This document shows positions 17,448-25,892 of a DNA stretch of 61,648 bases, piece after piece. A model generated the notes under the pieces. The model made no database searches. It was given only the letters and a program-made list of their open reading frames with translations, and had not been told where the DNA came from. The DNA comes from Pseudomonadota bacterium (lineage in GTDB: Bacteria; Pseudomonadota; Alphaproteobacteria; Rhodospirillales; Magnetospirillaceae). The position numbers and the translations under genes were made by a program. Position 1 is the stretch's first letter. The number at the start of each line of letters is the position of its first letter. The stretch lies in the NCBI GenBank assembly GCA_021848545.1, contig JAJZUL010000016.1:1-61648 (forward strand), read 5' to 3'.

Positions 17448-20063
17448 ATGATGGCTGGTTTGCGGAAGATCGAGGTATCCACCGGCATTTATTGGGTGGA
17501 GGCGCCGTCCGCCGACCGGCGCGTTTTATGCGGTTGTCCCGCCGATGCGGTGAAGCATCTGATGAAGCGGGGATTGGTGCTGCCGACCGAACGGGGCGGA
17601 GTCGCCTATGAGACGGGCCCCAACGCCATCCTGCTGTCGGATGTGATGATCCAGAACGGCGCTTTTTCCAACCTTGCCGAATTTCCCGTTCTTCAGATGC
17701 TGTATCGCCAGGGAATGATTCTTCCCGGCCATCCCGGCAATACGGGGCACAAGCCGGCCTTGATCGGCGCGCCGTCGCAATTGCGGGCGCAACTGGCCTA
17801 TATCCACCGGGGCAATTACGGCCTGATCAGCGAGGACGAACTGATCGCGGCGGGGGTGGCGCCCGATACGGCGCGCGACATGATGCGCCTCAAGCTCAAA
17901 TTCGCCTTTGGCGCCATCCGCGATCCCGGCGACCTGATCGACACCATTCCCGTCGAGACCGCGCCTGCGGATATCGGCGGCGGCCTCATGGTGCGCCGGC
18001 TGCGCTTCAACGTCTTCGAGTTCGTCATGGATGACGAGCGGGTGACGGTCGATCTCAACCTGCCGCCTTCGGAAACCTACGAATGTCCCTATCCGCTGGG
18101 GTTCCACTACATCCCGCGGGAATATTTCGCGGTGGTCCATTCGGGCGAGGGCGACGGTTGGGATGTCAACCGGCCCAGCATGGGGTCGATCCTGATGTTT
18201 CAGGGCCGCATCTATCTCATCGACGCCGGACCCAACATCATCGCGTCGCTGACCGCGCTGGGAATCGGCATCAACGAGATCGAGGGCATTTTCCACACCC
18301 ATTCCCACGACGACCACTTCGCCGGCTTGACGGCTTTGTTCCGTTCGGACCACCGCATCAAATATTACGCGACGCCGATGGTCCAAGCGGCGGTGGCCAA
18401 GAAGATGGCGGCGCTGCTTTCCGTCCGCGAAGAGGTATTCGCCGAATATTTCGACGTTCGTCCCCTGGAGCTGGATAGCTGGAACGACGTGCACGGGCTG
18501 GACGTGCGGCCGATTTTTTCGCCCCATCCGGTCGAGACCTCCCTGTTCCTGTTCCGGGCGATGTGGGCCGACGGCTATCGGACCTATGCCCATTACGCCG
18601 ATATCTGCCGGCTGTCGGTGCTCAAGGATTTCGTCACCGACGATCCGTCGGCCCCCGGCCTGTCCCGGGACTGGTACGAGCGGGTGGTCCGCAATTATTC
18701 CATCCCCGCCGACGTCAAGAAGATCGATATGGGCGGTGGCATGATCCACGGTGACGCCTATGATTTTCGCGACGATCAATCGGGCAAGATCATCCTGGCC
18801 CATACCGCGCAGAAGCTCACGGTGGCGCAGCGGGCCATCGGTTCGGGGGCGGCGTTCGGCACGGTCGACGCCCTGATCCCCTCCAATCACGATTTCATCT
18901 GGCGGGCGGCGTTCGAGGTTCTGACCTCGGCCTTTCCGGACGTGCCTCATCATCAGTTGCGCGTGCTGCTGAACAGCAAGATGGTGACCTTCAATCCCGG
19001 TACCATCCTGTTGAAGGAAAGGCAGAACACCAAGGAGATCTGGATCGTTCTGTCGGGCAGCGTCGAAGCGATCCATTCCGGCGGCAACGTACGCAGCGTG
19101 GTGTCGTCGGGCGCCATCGTCGGCGAATTGGCGGGCCTGTTCGGCATACCCGCCGCCGAAACCTACCGCGCCCAGGGCTTCGTCAAGGCCCTGCGGGTGG
19201 CATCCTCGCTCTATACCTCGTTCGTGCGCCGCAACCGCCTCCTGGACGATATCGCTGTGCAATTGGAGCGACGCGAATTCCTGCAGCGGACCTGGCTGTT
19301 CGGCGAGGTGGTCTCCACCAAGACCCTGAATACGGTGGTGCGCGAAAGCCGGGTGATCACCGTGCCCGAAGGCGAGGTGGTGGAGGTCGGTTCCAATTCC
19401 ATGGGGCTGGTGCAGCGCGGCCGGCTGGCCCGGCGCGTCGATGACGGCACGGTGGGGATCATCGGTCCGGGTGGATTCTTCGGCGAGGAAGTGGCGGTGT
19501 TCGGCACCCCCAGCGCTTTTGAGCTGCGGGCGATGGAGCAGACCGACATCATGGTGGTGCCCGCCGATCTGGTGGCCAACGTGCCGTCGGTGCACTGGCG
19601 ATTGTTCGAGGAATGGGGAAAGCGGTCCAGCCTGTTCAACGAGGCGTCGGGGCATCCGGACGACGCCATCAAATGGTCGGAGGAATGCCGGGTCGATGTG
19701 CTGGTGGTGGACAATCACCATCGCCGTCTGTTCGATCTGGCCAATGCCGCCATCGGTCTGGCCCGGACGGAGGCGCCATCGCAGCAAATCGTCGGCGCGC
19801 TGGCGGCGATGCTGGATTACGCCTGTTACCACTTCGCCGAGGAAGACGCGCTGCTGGATCGTTGCGGCTTCCCCGAGGTGGAAAGCAACCGCGCCTCTCA
19901 CGCGGCGCTGGCGACCGAACTTGCCGAATTGCGCGATCTGGTCGGCGGCGCCCCGTTGGAGGCGGCGCGATTGGAGGCGTTCCTGACGTCCTGGCTCAAG
20001 CGCCATGTCTGCGAAGGGGACCGCCGGTTCGGTCCCTTCCTCAACGGCAAGGGCATTTATTGA
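17448..20063 (+). CDS. Metallo-beta-lactamase fold / double CNMP-like / hemerythrin fusion protein
   Basis: 871 aa from the ATG at 17448, preceded by GGGGGAG. Order: an N-terminal domain of about 165 residues that I do not recognise; a metallo-beta-lactamase fold with the metal motif HTHSHDDH near 282-289; two cyclic-nucleotide-binding-like beta-rolls (about 500-600 and 615-720); and a C-terminal hemerythrin domain (about 745-865) with HFAEED, a further HAAL and HVCEGD, matching the O2-binding di-iron pattern. Neither CNMP cassette shows the usual Arg of the phosphate-binding loop, so cAMP binding is doubtful. No signal peptide or membrane segment. Likely a cytoplasmic oxygen- or redox-linked sensor or enzyme; substrate unknown. 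Confidence 0.82.
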   Translation: MMAGLRKIEVSTGIYWVEAPSADRRVLCGCPADAVKHLMKRGLVLPTERGGVAYETGPNAILLSDVMIQNGAFSNLAEFPVLQMLYRQGMILPGHPGNTGHKPALIGAPSQLRAQLAYIHRGNYGLISEDELIAAGVAPDTARDMMRLKLKFAFGAIRDPGDLIDTIPVETAPADIGGGLMVRRLRFNVFEFVMDDERVTVDLNLPPSETYECPYPLGFHYIPREYFAVVHSGEGDGWDVNRPSMGSILMFQGRIYLIDAGPNIIASLTALGIGINEIEGIFHTHSHDDHFAGLTALFRSDHRIKYYATPMVQAAVAKKMAALLSVREEVFAEYFDVRPLELDSWNDVHGLDVRPIFSPHPVETSLFLFRAMWADGYRTYAHYADICRLSVLKDFVTDDPSAPGLSRDWYERVVRNYSIPADVKKIDMGGGMIHGDAYDFRDDQSGKIILAHTAQKLTVAQRAIGSGAAFGTVDALIPSNHDFIWRAAFEVLTSAFPDVPHHQLRVLLNSKMVTFNPGTILLKERQNTKEIWIVLSGSVEAIHSGGNVRSVVSSGAIVGELAGLFGIPAAETYRAQGFVKALRVASSLYTSFVRRNRLLDDIAVQLERREFLQRTWLFGEVVSTKTLNTVVRESRVITVPEGEVVEVGSNSMGLVQRGRLARRVDDGTVGIIGPGGFFGEEVAVFGTPSAFELRAMEQTDIMVVPADLVANVPSVHWRLFEEWGKRSSLFNEASGHPDDAIKWSEECRVDVLVVDNHHRRLFDLANAAIGLARTEAPSQQIVGALAAMLDYACYHFAEEDALLDRCGFPEVESNRASHAALATELAELRDLVGGAPLEAARLEAFLTSWLKRHVCEGDRRFGPFLNGKGIY

Positions 20064-20158
20064 GATGCCCCGTCGGATTCAATCGGTATAGGCGGGTGGC
20101 GCGCGTCGGCGCTTTTTTCACCGTGCCGATGCTCGCCCCGCGGATGGGCGACAGTCAA

Positions 20159-20273
20159 TGATACGCGTTCCAGGAGGTTTTGCACTTCTGGACCGCGTAT
20201 CCAGCGGCCATTGAGGCGCGCCCGGCGAGGGCCGGGTAAGTTCCGACCGGATGTCGGAACTTACCGGAAACAG
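20159..20273. repeat. Hairpin repeat (covarying family), copy 1
   Basis: Contains an inverted pair GATACGCG...CGCGTATC (20159-20201 region, 13 of 14 matching) and then the block CCCGGCGAGGGCCGG followed by a perfect 13-bp-arm hairpin at 20235-20265 and AAACAG. The same block, hairpin and AAACAG occur at 41166-41236 with compensating base changes in the stem. Lies between the convergent ends of the fusion gene and the phosphorylase-like gene, so it could act as a terminator. Confidence 0.65.
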
Positions 20274-20285
20274 TATGACATGCGG

Positions 20286-21080
20286 TCATGTCGGCTCTCC
20301 CTCCATCCACGCCTTCGATGCCGCCGCGGCCAGGGTCAATGACGCGAGAACACCGTCGGCTTCTCCCTTTTCGAAATCCCCCTCCGCCTGCGCCATGGTA
20401 TTGGTGACGTGGGCGAAACAGGCCACCGGTCGGGCACAGGCGCGCGAGAAGGCGTAAAGGGCGGCGGCTTCCATTTCGACGGCGAGGATACCGGCCTCCC
20501 GGTGGGCGGCGATGGCCTCGGCCGTTTCCCGGTAGGGGGCGTCCGTGGTCCAGGTCGCTCCCCGGTATACGCCAGCTCCACTCAGCGGCGCCAGCCGGGC
20601 CAGAACCTCCGTATCCGCTTCGGCGAAGCGCGACGGTGTCAGGTAGTGGTGGCTGGTCCCTTCATCCCTGAGCGCGCGGTCGATAAGGATGAAATAGGGA
20701 GGCTCCCCCAAGGGGGCGATCTGCCCCGATGAACTGATGCTGACCAGGAACCGGCAACCGCTGGCGAACATCTGCTCGGCCACCAGCACCGCGAAGGGCG
20801 CGCCTACGGCGCAGCCGACGATGCCGAACTCTCTCCCATCCCAGAGGAATTTCCACATTTTGGTATGGTAGCAGGCCCAGTGCGCGACCTGCTCCGCATG
20901 GCCGGTCCGCCTAAGCCGGCGGACCATGTCGCCGTCGGGATCGAGAAGGCAGATCGCGGGGACCTCGCCGTGCTCCAGCCCCTTCTGCCGCCGGGCCTCG
21001 CGCAGCAGGTTGACGGGCTTGAACACGGAGGGGGCGGCGGCGTCTTTCAGGTCGAGGATCGGCGGGCGGGCGTCGGTCAT
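20286..21080 (-). CDS. Nucleoside phosphorylase superfamily protein (uridine phosphorylase-like)
   Basis: 264 aa from the ATG at 21080 (MTDARPPILDL), which avoids overlap with the upstream methyltransferase. The PNP/UDP phosphorylase fold is indicated by GIVGCAVGAPFAVLVAEQM, the SISSSGQIAP block and the EMEAAALYAFSR motif that binds the nucleoside. Would cleave a nucleoside with phosphate; the specific base cannot be read. Follows the methyltransferase by 4 bp on the minus strand, probably one operon with the upstream sulfur-type genes. Confidence 0.8.
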   Translation of the reverse strand: MTDARPPILDLKDAAAPSVFKPVNLLREARRQKGLEHGEVPAICLLDPDGDMVRRLRRTGHAEQVAHWACYHTKMWKFLWDGREFGIVGCAVGAPFAVLVAEQMFASGCRFLVSISSSGQIAPLGEPPYFILIDRALRDEGTSHHYLTPSRFAEADTEVLARLAPLSGAGVYRGATWTTDAPYRETAEAIAAHREAGILAVEMEAAALYAFSRACARPVACFAHVTNTMAQAEGDFEKGEADGVLASLTLAAAASKAWMEGEPT

Positions 21081-21084
21081 AAGG

Positions 21085-21768
21085 TCATCCGGGTTTGTGC
21101 GCGGCGACGGCAAGGAATGCCGCGCCGAAAGTGGTCAGGCGGGACAAAGGACGGTCAAGGCGCGCCAGCGGAGGGGCGATCCAGCCCCAGGGGGGATAGT
21201 AGACGCCTCCCCGGACGCGATCCACGATCAACCCGGCTCTTTCAGCCAATTCCGCCAGCTCATTCGCGCTGAAAAACCGCGCCGACCGCCAAAACGTGTC
21301 GCCCGCCCATCCTCGCAGCCGGCGGGTCGCCGCCCACAGGCTGCTGCGGCCTAATTCGCCCAGAAGCAGCCGCCCGCCGGGCTTCAGCACCCGCCGGGCT
21401 TCGGCCAAAGCCTTGTCGGGTTCTCCGAGATGGCAAAGGACGGTGACCATCGCTCCGCAGTCGAAGGTCGCCTCGGGAAACGGCAAGGCTCGGGCGTCGC
21501 CTTGCAGTACCGTGCACAGGGGGACGTTAAGGATGGCGGCCTCAACCATCGCGGGGTCGGCGTCGATGCCGACCACCTCGGCACCCCGACGGGAAAACGC
21601 CTCCAGCAAACGGCCGTCGCCGCAGCCGATGTCGAGCATCGACAGGCCGCGCACCGGGCCGGCCATCTCCAGCAGCAGCCCGTGCTCCAGCCGGTCGGTG
21701 ACTTCGCCCAGCCGGCTGGTCCGCCATGCTTGGTAACGGGACGGTGTGGCCGCCACAGCCATGGTCAT
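21085..21768 (-). CDS. Class I SAM-dependent methyltransferase
   Basis: 227 aa. SAM-binding motif I is MLDIGCGDGRLLEAF, followed by VVGIDADPAMVE (motif for ribose binding), GDARALPFPEATFD and VLKPGGRLLLGELG, the UbiE/Methyltransf_11 pattern. Substrate unknown; the hydrophobic C-terminus hints at a membrane-associated or small-molecule substrate. Lies between a 103-aa unknown gene and the phosphorylase-like gene, all minus strand with short gaps. Confidence 0.83.
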   Translation of the reverse strand: MTMAVAATPSRYQAWRTSRLGEVTDRLEHGLLLEMAGPVRGLSMLDIGCGDGRLLEAFSRRGAEVVGIDADPAMVEAAILNVPLCTVLQGDARALPFPEATFDCGAMVTVLCHLGEPDKALAEARRVLKPGGRLLLGELGRSSLWAATRRLRGWAGDTFWRSARFFSANELAELAERAGLIVDRVRGGVYYPPWGWIAPPLARLDRPLSRLTTFGAAFLAVAAHKPG

Positions 21769-21778
21769 GACACCGCCG

Positions 21779-22090
21779 TCATGCCTCGCATTCGTTCATG
21801 AATTCCGCATCCAGCGCTTCCAAGCGTTCCAAAAGATCGGGATGGTCGGTCATGAGCAGGCCGATTTTCGCGATTCCACGATGTATATCCTCGGGAGAGA
21901 GAAGAACTCCGTCGGCGGGGGAAATCGGCTGGCCGTCCACCAACATGGCGGGCGGCTGGAGGTCCGCCTGGGGTGCCGGGTGTAAAACCTCCACCTCGGC
22001 CCGGAAGCAGGCGGCCAGGGTCCGGGCGTAGCCAAGATACAGTGTGCAGCGCCCACCCGGGGGCGCCTTGGAAATCACGGTGATCCTCAT
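21779..22090 (-). CDS. Small protein of unknown function (103 aa), TauE-associated
   Basis: 103 aa, acidic, no signal peptide. The start MRITVISKAPPGGRCTLYLG and alternating hydrophobic pattern suggest a small alpha/beta fold, perhaps related to thioredoxin or Rdx-like proteins, but there is no CxxC; three Cys residues (at about 15, 28 and 101) are spread out. Three bp downstream of the permease gene, so co-translated with it. I do not recognise a family. Confidence 0.6.
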   Translation of the reverse strand: MRITVISKAPPGGRCTLYLGYARTLAACFRAEVEVLHPAPQADLQPPAMLVDGQPISPADGVLLSPEDIHRGIAKIGLLMTDHPDLLERLEALDAEFMNECEA

Positions 22091-22093
22091 CGC

Positions 22094-22891
22094 TCATCTC
22101 CCCAGGATTTGACGGAAAACGATATAGCTCGCCACCACCACCAGGAAGATCGCGAATAAGCGTTTCAGCGACGTGGCGGACAGGCGCTTTGATATCGCGG
22201 CGCCGACGAAGCTTCCGGCGATGGCGACGCCCGCGAATATCGCCATCAGATGGTAATCGATCGGGACTTTGCCGACATAACCCGCGAAGCCGGTCAACGT
22301 ATTCGCGGTGACGATTGCCAGCGACGTTCCCACCGCCTCCTTCATCGTCAGGCCGGCCAGAAGCACAAGAGCCGGAACGATCATGAAGCCGCCGCCGACA
22401 CCGACCACTCCCGCAAGCACGCCGACGCCGATACCCAGGGCGGCGACGCCGGTGGCGTGGCGGACATCAAGGCAGACCGTGGCGCCGCCGTTCTCTGCGC
22501 GGGAGAACGCGACCAGCGCTCCCGCCGTGGGCGTGGCCACGGGCGGCCTGATCATACGCCAGGCGGCGACATACATAACGGTTGCGAACAGGCTCAGTTG
22601 GACGACTTCCGGGGTGACCAGACCGATCCTGGTCCCGGCGAAAGTGCCGGCAACCCCAAACGCCCCGAAGATGATCGCCACGGGGATATCGATGTTACCC
22701 CGCCGCCAGTGGGTCAACGCGGCTATCGCCGCCGTCAGGCCGACAGTTCCGAGCGTTATGGCGACCGCGGATTTGGTGGGGACGTCGAGCAGGTAGACCA
22801 GCGCCGGAAGAATGACGATCGAGCCTCCGCTCCCTAAGAGGCCCAGCACAAGGCCGGTGGCAAGTCCCGCCAGAACGGAAAATGTCAGCAT
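22094..22891 (-). CDS. TauE/SafE family permease (sulfite/sulfonate-type anion exporter)
   Basis: 265 aa with about eight membrane segments. The N-terminal GLVLGLLGSGGSIVILPALVY and the internal repeat VGVGGGFMIVPALVLLAGL are the duplicated TauE/SafE motifs. The family exports sulfite or organosulfonates or takes up sulfur anions. Divergently arranged with an ArsR-rhodanese regulator, a layout seen in reactive-sulfur detoxification loci, so sulfur anion export is the likely role. Confidence 0.85.
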   Translation of the reverse strand: MLTFSVLAGLATGLVLGLLGSGGSIVILPALVYLLDVPTKSAVAITLGTVGLTAAIAALTHWRRGNIDIPVAIIFGAFGVAGTFAGTRIGLVTPEVVQLSLFATVMYVAAWRMIRPPVATPTAGALVAFSRAENGGATVCLDVRHATGVAALGIGVGVLAGVVGVGGGFMIVPALVLLAGLTMKEAVGTSLAIVTANTLTGFAGYVGKVPIDYHLMAIFAGVAIAGSFVGAAISKRLSATSLKRLFAIFLVVVASYIVFRQILGR

Positions 22892-22911
22892 GATGCCCTT
22901 CCCGTTTATTA

Positions 22912-22937
22912 ATCAATAAATTAATTGAATAATTGAT
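22912..22937. promoter_or_regulatory. Candidate ArsR-family operator
   Basis: An AT-rich imperfect palindrome with ATCAAT at 22912-22917 and ATTGAT at 22932-22937, set in TTAATCAATAAATTAATTG. It lies 21 bp before the permease start and 180 bp before the ArsR-rhodanese gene. AT-rich dyads are typical ArsR-family operators. Assignment is by position and symmetry only. Confidence 0.5.
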
Positions 22938-22969
22938 AAATGGGGCGGTGTCAATGCCGAAGCGCGTGG

Positions 22970-23020
22970 ACCAAATCCCGTGAGCGTGACACACGGGGAT
23001 TTGGTCAAGCCCGCGCGGCG
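22970..23020. repeat. ACCAAATCCCG palindrome repeat, copy 1
   Basis: Contains ACCAAATCCCGTG and CACGGGGATTTGGT-type arms around a short loop, then CAAGCCCGCGCGGCG. The same organisation with perfect 16-bp arms occurs at 53829-53880, and the trailing GCCCGCGCGGCGTTTGAGCGA also occurs at about 37568-37588. Confidence 0.65.
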
Positions 23021-23114
23021 TTTGAGCGACGGTATTAGGGGCGGAACGCGGCCGGTTGACCGGGTTCGGCAAAGAGCCGTACTCTAAGAACCAATTGAAT
23101 TCTGGAGACGCGTC

Positions 23115-23789
23115 GTGCCGGAGCCGATCAGCCCGAAGCAGTCGATGCTGGAGCAGTTCGCCGCCGTGGCGAAGGCGTTGGCAAGCGCTCCCCGCCTCGA
23201 TCTGCTGGAGTTGCTGGCTCAAGGGGAGCGTGGTGTCGAAGGGGTGGCCGCCGCCGCCGGCTTGAGCGTCGCCAACGCCTCCCAGCATCTCCAGGTTCTG
23301 CGCCGGGTCGGTCTGGTGGTTTCGCGAAAAGCGGGGTTGCAGGTTCTGTATTCCCTGGCGGACGACGACGTCCTGGAATTGTTGGCCGCGCTGAGGCGCA
23401 CCGCCGAGCGTCATGTCGCCGAGGTGGACCGCTTGGTGCGCGGCTATTTCCACGAGAAGGACGCGCTGGAGCCTGTGTCCCGTCAGGATTTGGTGCGGCG
23501 GATGCGGGACGGTCTGGTCACCGTGCTTGATGTCCGCCCGCCGGAGGAGTACGCCGCCGGTCATCTGCCCACCAGCGTCAATATCCCGCTCAAGGAGTTG
23601 CATCGTCGTCTGGACGAGGTGCCGGAAGGCGCCGATGTGGTGGCTTATTGCCGCGGCCCGTACTGCGTTTTGGCCTTCGAGGCGGTGGCCGCCCTGCGGC
23701 AAATGGGGCGTACGGCCCGCCGGCTGGAGGACGGCTTTCCGGAGTGGCGCGCGGCCGGGCTGCCGGTGGAGAAGGGGACGGGCGCCTGA
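23115..23789 (+). CDS. ArsR-family regulator with C-terminal rhodanese domain
   Basis: 224 aa from a GTG. Residues 1-100 form a winged helix (AAAAGLSVANASQHLQVLRR is the recognition region); about 120-220 form a rhodanese domain with LDVRPPEEYAAGHLP and the active-site Cys in CRGPYC. ArsR-rhodanese proteins are known to sense or transfer reactive sulfur. Divergent from the TauE/SafE operon, whose regulator it probably is, acting through the AT-rich palindrome at 22912-22937. Confidence 0.87.
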   Translation: MPEPISPKQSMLEQFAAVAKALASAPRLDLLELLAQGERGVEGVAAAAGLSVANASQHLQVLRRVGLVVSRKAGLQVLYSLADDDVLELLAALRRTAERHVAEVDRLVRGYFHEKDALEPVSRQDLVRRMRDGLVTVLDVRPPEEYAAGHLPTSVNIPLKELHRRLDEVPEGADVVAYCRGPYCVLAFEAVAALRQMGRTARRLEDGFPEWRAAGLPVEKGTGA

Positions 23790-24176
23790 TCGTCCCGGTT
23801 CGCCGAAAAGCGGTCAAATCGGCGCCGGTGGAGATGATCCGGGTCAATCCAGCGGGGCGTCGCCGCCGGACGACGCTTGCTTCGGATACGACATGGCGCA
23901 CCGACTCATTCAAAGGATACGGAGCCACCTTTTCCCCGTCATGCCCGTGCTTGAACGGGCATCCACGTGGTGGCCACCCACGTCGTTGTTTCCAATGACT
24001 TTTATGCGGAAGCACGGGGATGGCCGGATCAAGTCCGGCCATGACGAGGTGGGACGCATCATGAATCTTTCGTCCGTGTCAGTGCAATAGCGCTTATTCC
24101 CGCCGCGGTTAATGTGATGTTATATCGTTGCCGGGACCGTTGGGATTTGCCGACGCCCGTCGCCGGGGTTGCCGAG
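23790..24176. other. Spacer dominated by a dispersed repeat
   Basis: 387 bp without a gene. It is mostly the 187-bp repeat at 23898-24084. Between 24100 and 24130 there is an AT-rich stretch with ATGTTATA, resembling one half of an alphaproteobacterial Zur site, upstream of the metal-binding protein gene; the second half-site is not clear. Confidence 0.5.
23898..24084. repeat. 187-bp direct repeat, copy 1
   Basis: About 90 percent identical by eye to 41254-41441. It includes the internal inverted pairs GCCCGTGCTTGA/ACGGGC and GGCCGGATCAAGTCCGGCC, a form of short interspersed repeat common in alphaproteobacterial spacers. No coding potential of its own. Confidence 0.85.
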
Positions 24177-25043
24177 ATGAAGCCGTTATCCGTACTGGCG
24201 GTCGCCATGGCCCTGCTGACCATACCGGCCGTGGCCAGGGCCGCCGGGCCGATCAACGTCGTTGCCGCCGAGAATTTCTATGGCGATGTCGCGCGGCGGA
24301 TCGGAGGGGCCGACGTCAAGGTGACGAGCATTCTCAACAATCCGGATCAGGACCCGCACCTGTTCGAGGTCAGCCCGTCGGTGGCGCGGGCGATTTCCAG
24401 GGCGCGGATCGTCATTTACAACGGCATCGGCTATGACCCGTGGATGGCCCGCTTGCTGCGCGCCACGCATGGGGCCGGTCGCCGGACCATCGTGGTGGCG
24501 GACCTGGTCGGCGGGAAGGTCGGCGACAATCCCCACATCTGGTACGACCCCGAGACCATGGTGGCGGCCGCCAAGGCCCTGGCGGCCGATCTTGGCGACG
24601 CCGACCCGGCGCACCGCGCCGATTATCAGGCGAGGCTGGTCAAATTCGTGCGGTCGCTGCGCCCGGTCGAGGACAGGATCGCGGCGATGCGCCATCGCCT
24701 GGCCGGCACGCCGGTGACGGCGACGGAACCGATCTTCGGCTATATGTTCAAGGCGCTGGGGATGCGGGTGCGCAATCAGGCGTTCCAGCTTGCGGTGATG
24801 AACAACACCGAGCCCAGCGCTTCCGCCATCGCCGCCTTCGAGCGTGATCTCAAGACCGGCCGGGTCAAATTGATGGTTTACAACAGTCAGGTTTCGGACC
24901 CGACCGCCGACCGCATGGAGAAGATCGCCCGTGCGTCCCATGTGCCCGTCGTGGGCGCGACCGAGACCCAGCCGCCCGGAAAGTCCTACCAGGTCTGGAT
25001 GCTGGATGAACTCAAGGCGATTGATCTCGCTTTGTCGGAATAG
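24177..25043 (+). CDS. Metal ABC transporter substrate-binding protein (ZnuA/TroA type)
   Basis: 288 aa from the ATG at 24177, with a signal peptide ending near residue 22 (VARA-AG). The periplasmic cluster 9 binding fold is shown by VVAAENFYGDVARRIGG, NNPDQDPHLFEV (metal His), NPHIWYDPETM (second His) and the C-terminal VVGATETQPP. There is no His-rich loop. It feeds the ATPase and permease encoded right after it. Zinc is more likely than manganese, but the metal cannot be decided from sequence. Confidence 0.88.
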   Translation: MKPLSVLAVAMALLTIPAVARAAGPINVVAAENFYGDVARRIGGADVKVTSILNNPDQDPHLFEVSPSVARAISRARIVIYNGIGYDPWMARLLRATHGAGRRTIVVADLVGGKVGDNPHIWYDPETMVAAAKALAADLGDADPAHRADYQARLVKFVRSLRPVEDRIAAMRHRLAGTPVTATEPIFGYMFKALGMRVRNQAFQLAVMNNTEPSASAIAAFERDLKTGRVKLMVYNSQVSDPTADRMEKIARASHVPVVGATETQPPGKSYQVWMLDELKAIDLALSE

Positions 25044-25049
25044 TGTCCC

Positions 25050-25892
25050 ATGAACGCCATTGATCTGCGCGACGTCTCTATCGCGGTCGGCGATCGCGTC
25101 GTTTTCGACGGGATCGGTTTGAGCATCGCCCTGGGCGAATTCATCGGGGTGCTGGGGGCCAATGGCGCCGGCAAGACCACGCTGATGCGCGCGATCCTCG
25201 GGCTGTTGCCGCTCCGCCGGGGGGAAATCCGCGTGCTGGGCCGCAAGGCGACGCGGGGTAACGCCGCCATCGGCTACATGCCGCAAATCCGCAGCGCGCT
25301 CCCCGGCCCGCGGCTGAACGGCCGGGATTATCTCGCCGGGGTGGTGGATGGCCATCGGCTGGGCTTGCCGATGGCCGGCAAGGCCGGACGGATGGAAATC
25401 GACCGAGTCCTGGATCTGGTCGGCGGGCGCGATCTGGCCAACCGTCCGCTGGCGGAAATATCCGGCGGTGAACGTCAGCGCCTGTTGCTGGCGCAAGCCC
25501 TGATCGGGCGCCCCCGCGTGCTGCTGCTGGATGAGCCGCTGATCAGTCTCGATCCGCGCCACCAGGGGGACGTGGTCGAGCTGGTCAAGGCGGTTCAGGT
25601 GGAACTGAGCGCGACGGTGCTGTTCAGTGCCCATGAACTCAATCCGCTGCTGGGCGCCATCGACCGCGTGCTGTATCTGGGCAACGGCGACGTGGCCCTG
25701 GGGACGGTCGACGAAGTCATCACCGCGCCGGTGCTGTCGCGGTTGTACGGGGCCGAGATCGAGGTGGTGCGCCTGCGCGGGCGCATCTTCGTCATGTCCG
25801 GCGGCAGCGACGTCGAATGTTGCGCTCACCGGCACGACATCGGCGGGGGGTATCATACCGCGCCGCGCCGGGGGGAGACGCCCAATGCTTGA
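25050..25892 (+). CDS. Metal ABC transporter ATPase (ZnuC type)
   Basis: 280 aa. Walker A GANGAGKTT near residues 35-43, signature ISGGERQRLLLAQAL, Walker B VLLLDEP and the H-loop in LFSAHELNPLL. The C-terminal tail contains CCAHRHD, a Cys/His cluster that could bind metal. Starts 6 bp after the binding-protein gene and overlaps the permease start by 8 bp, so the three genes are one operon. Confidence 0.9.
   Translation: MNAIDLRDVSIAVGDRVVFDGIGLSIALGEFIGVLGANGAGKTTLMRAILGLLPLRRGEIRVLGRKATRGNAAIGYMPQIRSALPGPRLNGRDYLAGVVDGHRLGLPMAGKAGRMEIDRVLDLVGGRDLANRPLAEISGGERQRLLLAQALIGRPRVLLLDEPLISLDPRHQGDVVELVKAVQVELSATVLFSAHELNPLLGAIDRVLYLGNGDVALGTVDEVITAPVLSRLYGAEIEVVRLRGRIFVMSGGSDVECCAHRHDIGGGYHTAPRRGETPNA

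Noticed and set aside
17526-20006. 826-aa minus-strand frame opposite the MBL/hemerythrin gene
   Set aside because: Shadow of the fusion gene: the composition is His/Arg/Gln-rich with no motif, while the plus frame shows several conserved domains.
24100-24130. Full Zur box upstream of the metal-binding protein gene
   Set aside because: Only one half-site-like ATGTTATA is seen; the symmetric partner is missing.
24186-25856. 556-aa minus-strand frame opposite the metal ABC genes
   Set aside because: Antisense to the binding protein and ATPase genes, with no ribosome site and shadow-type composition.
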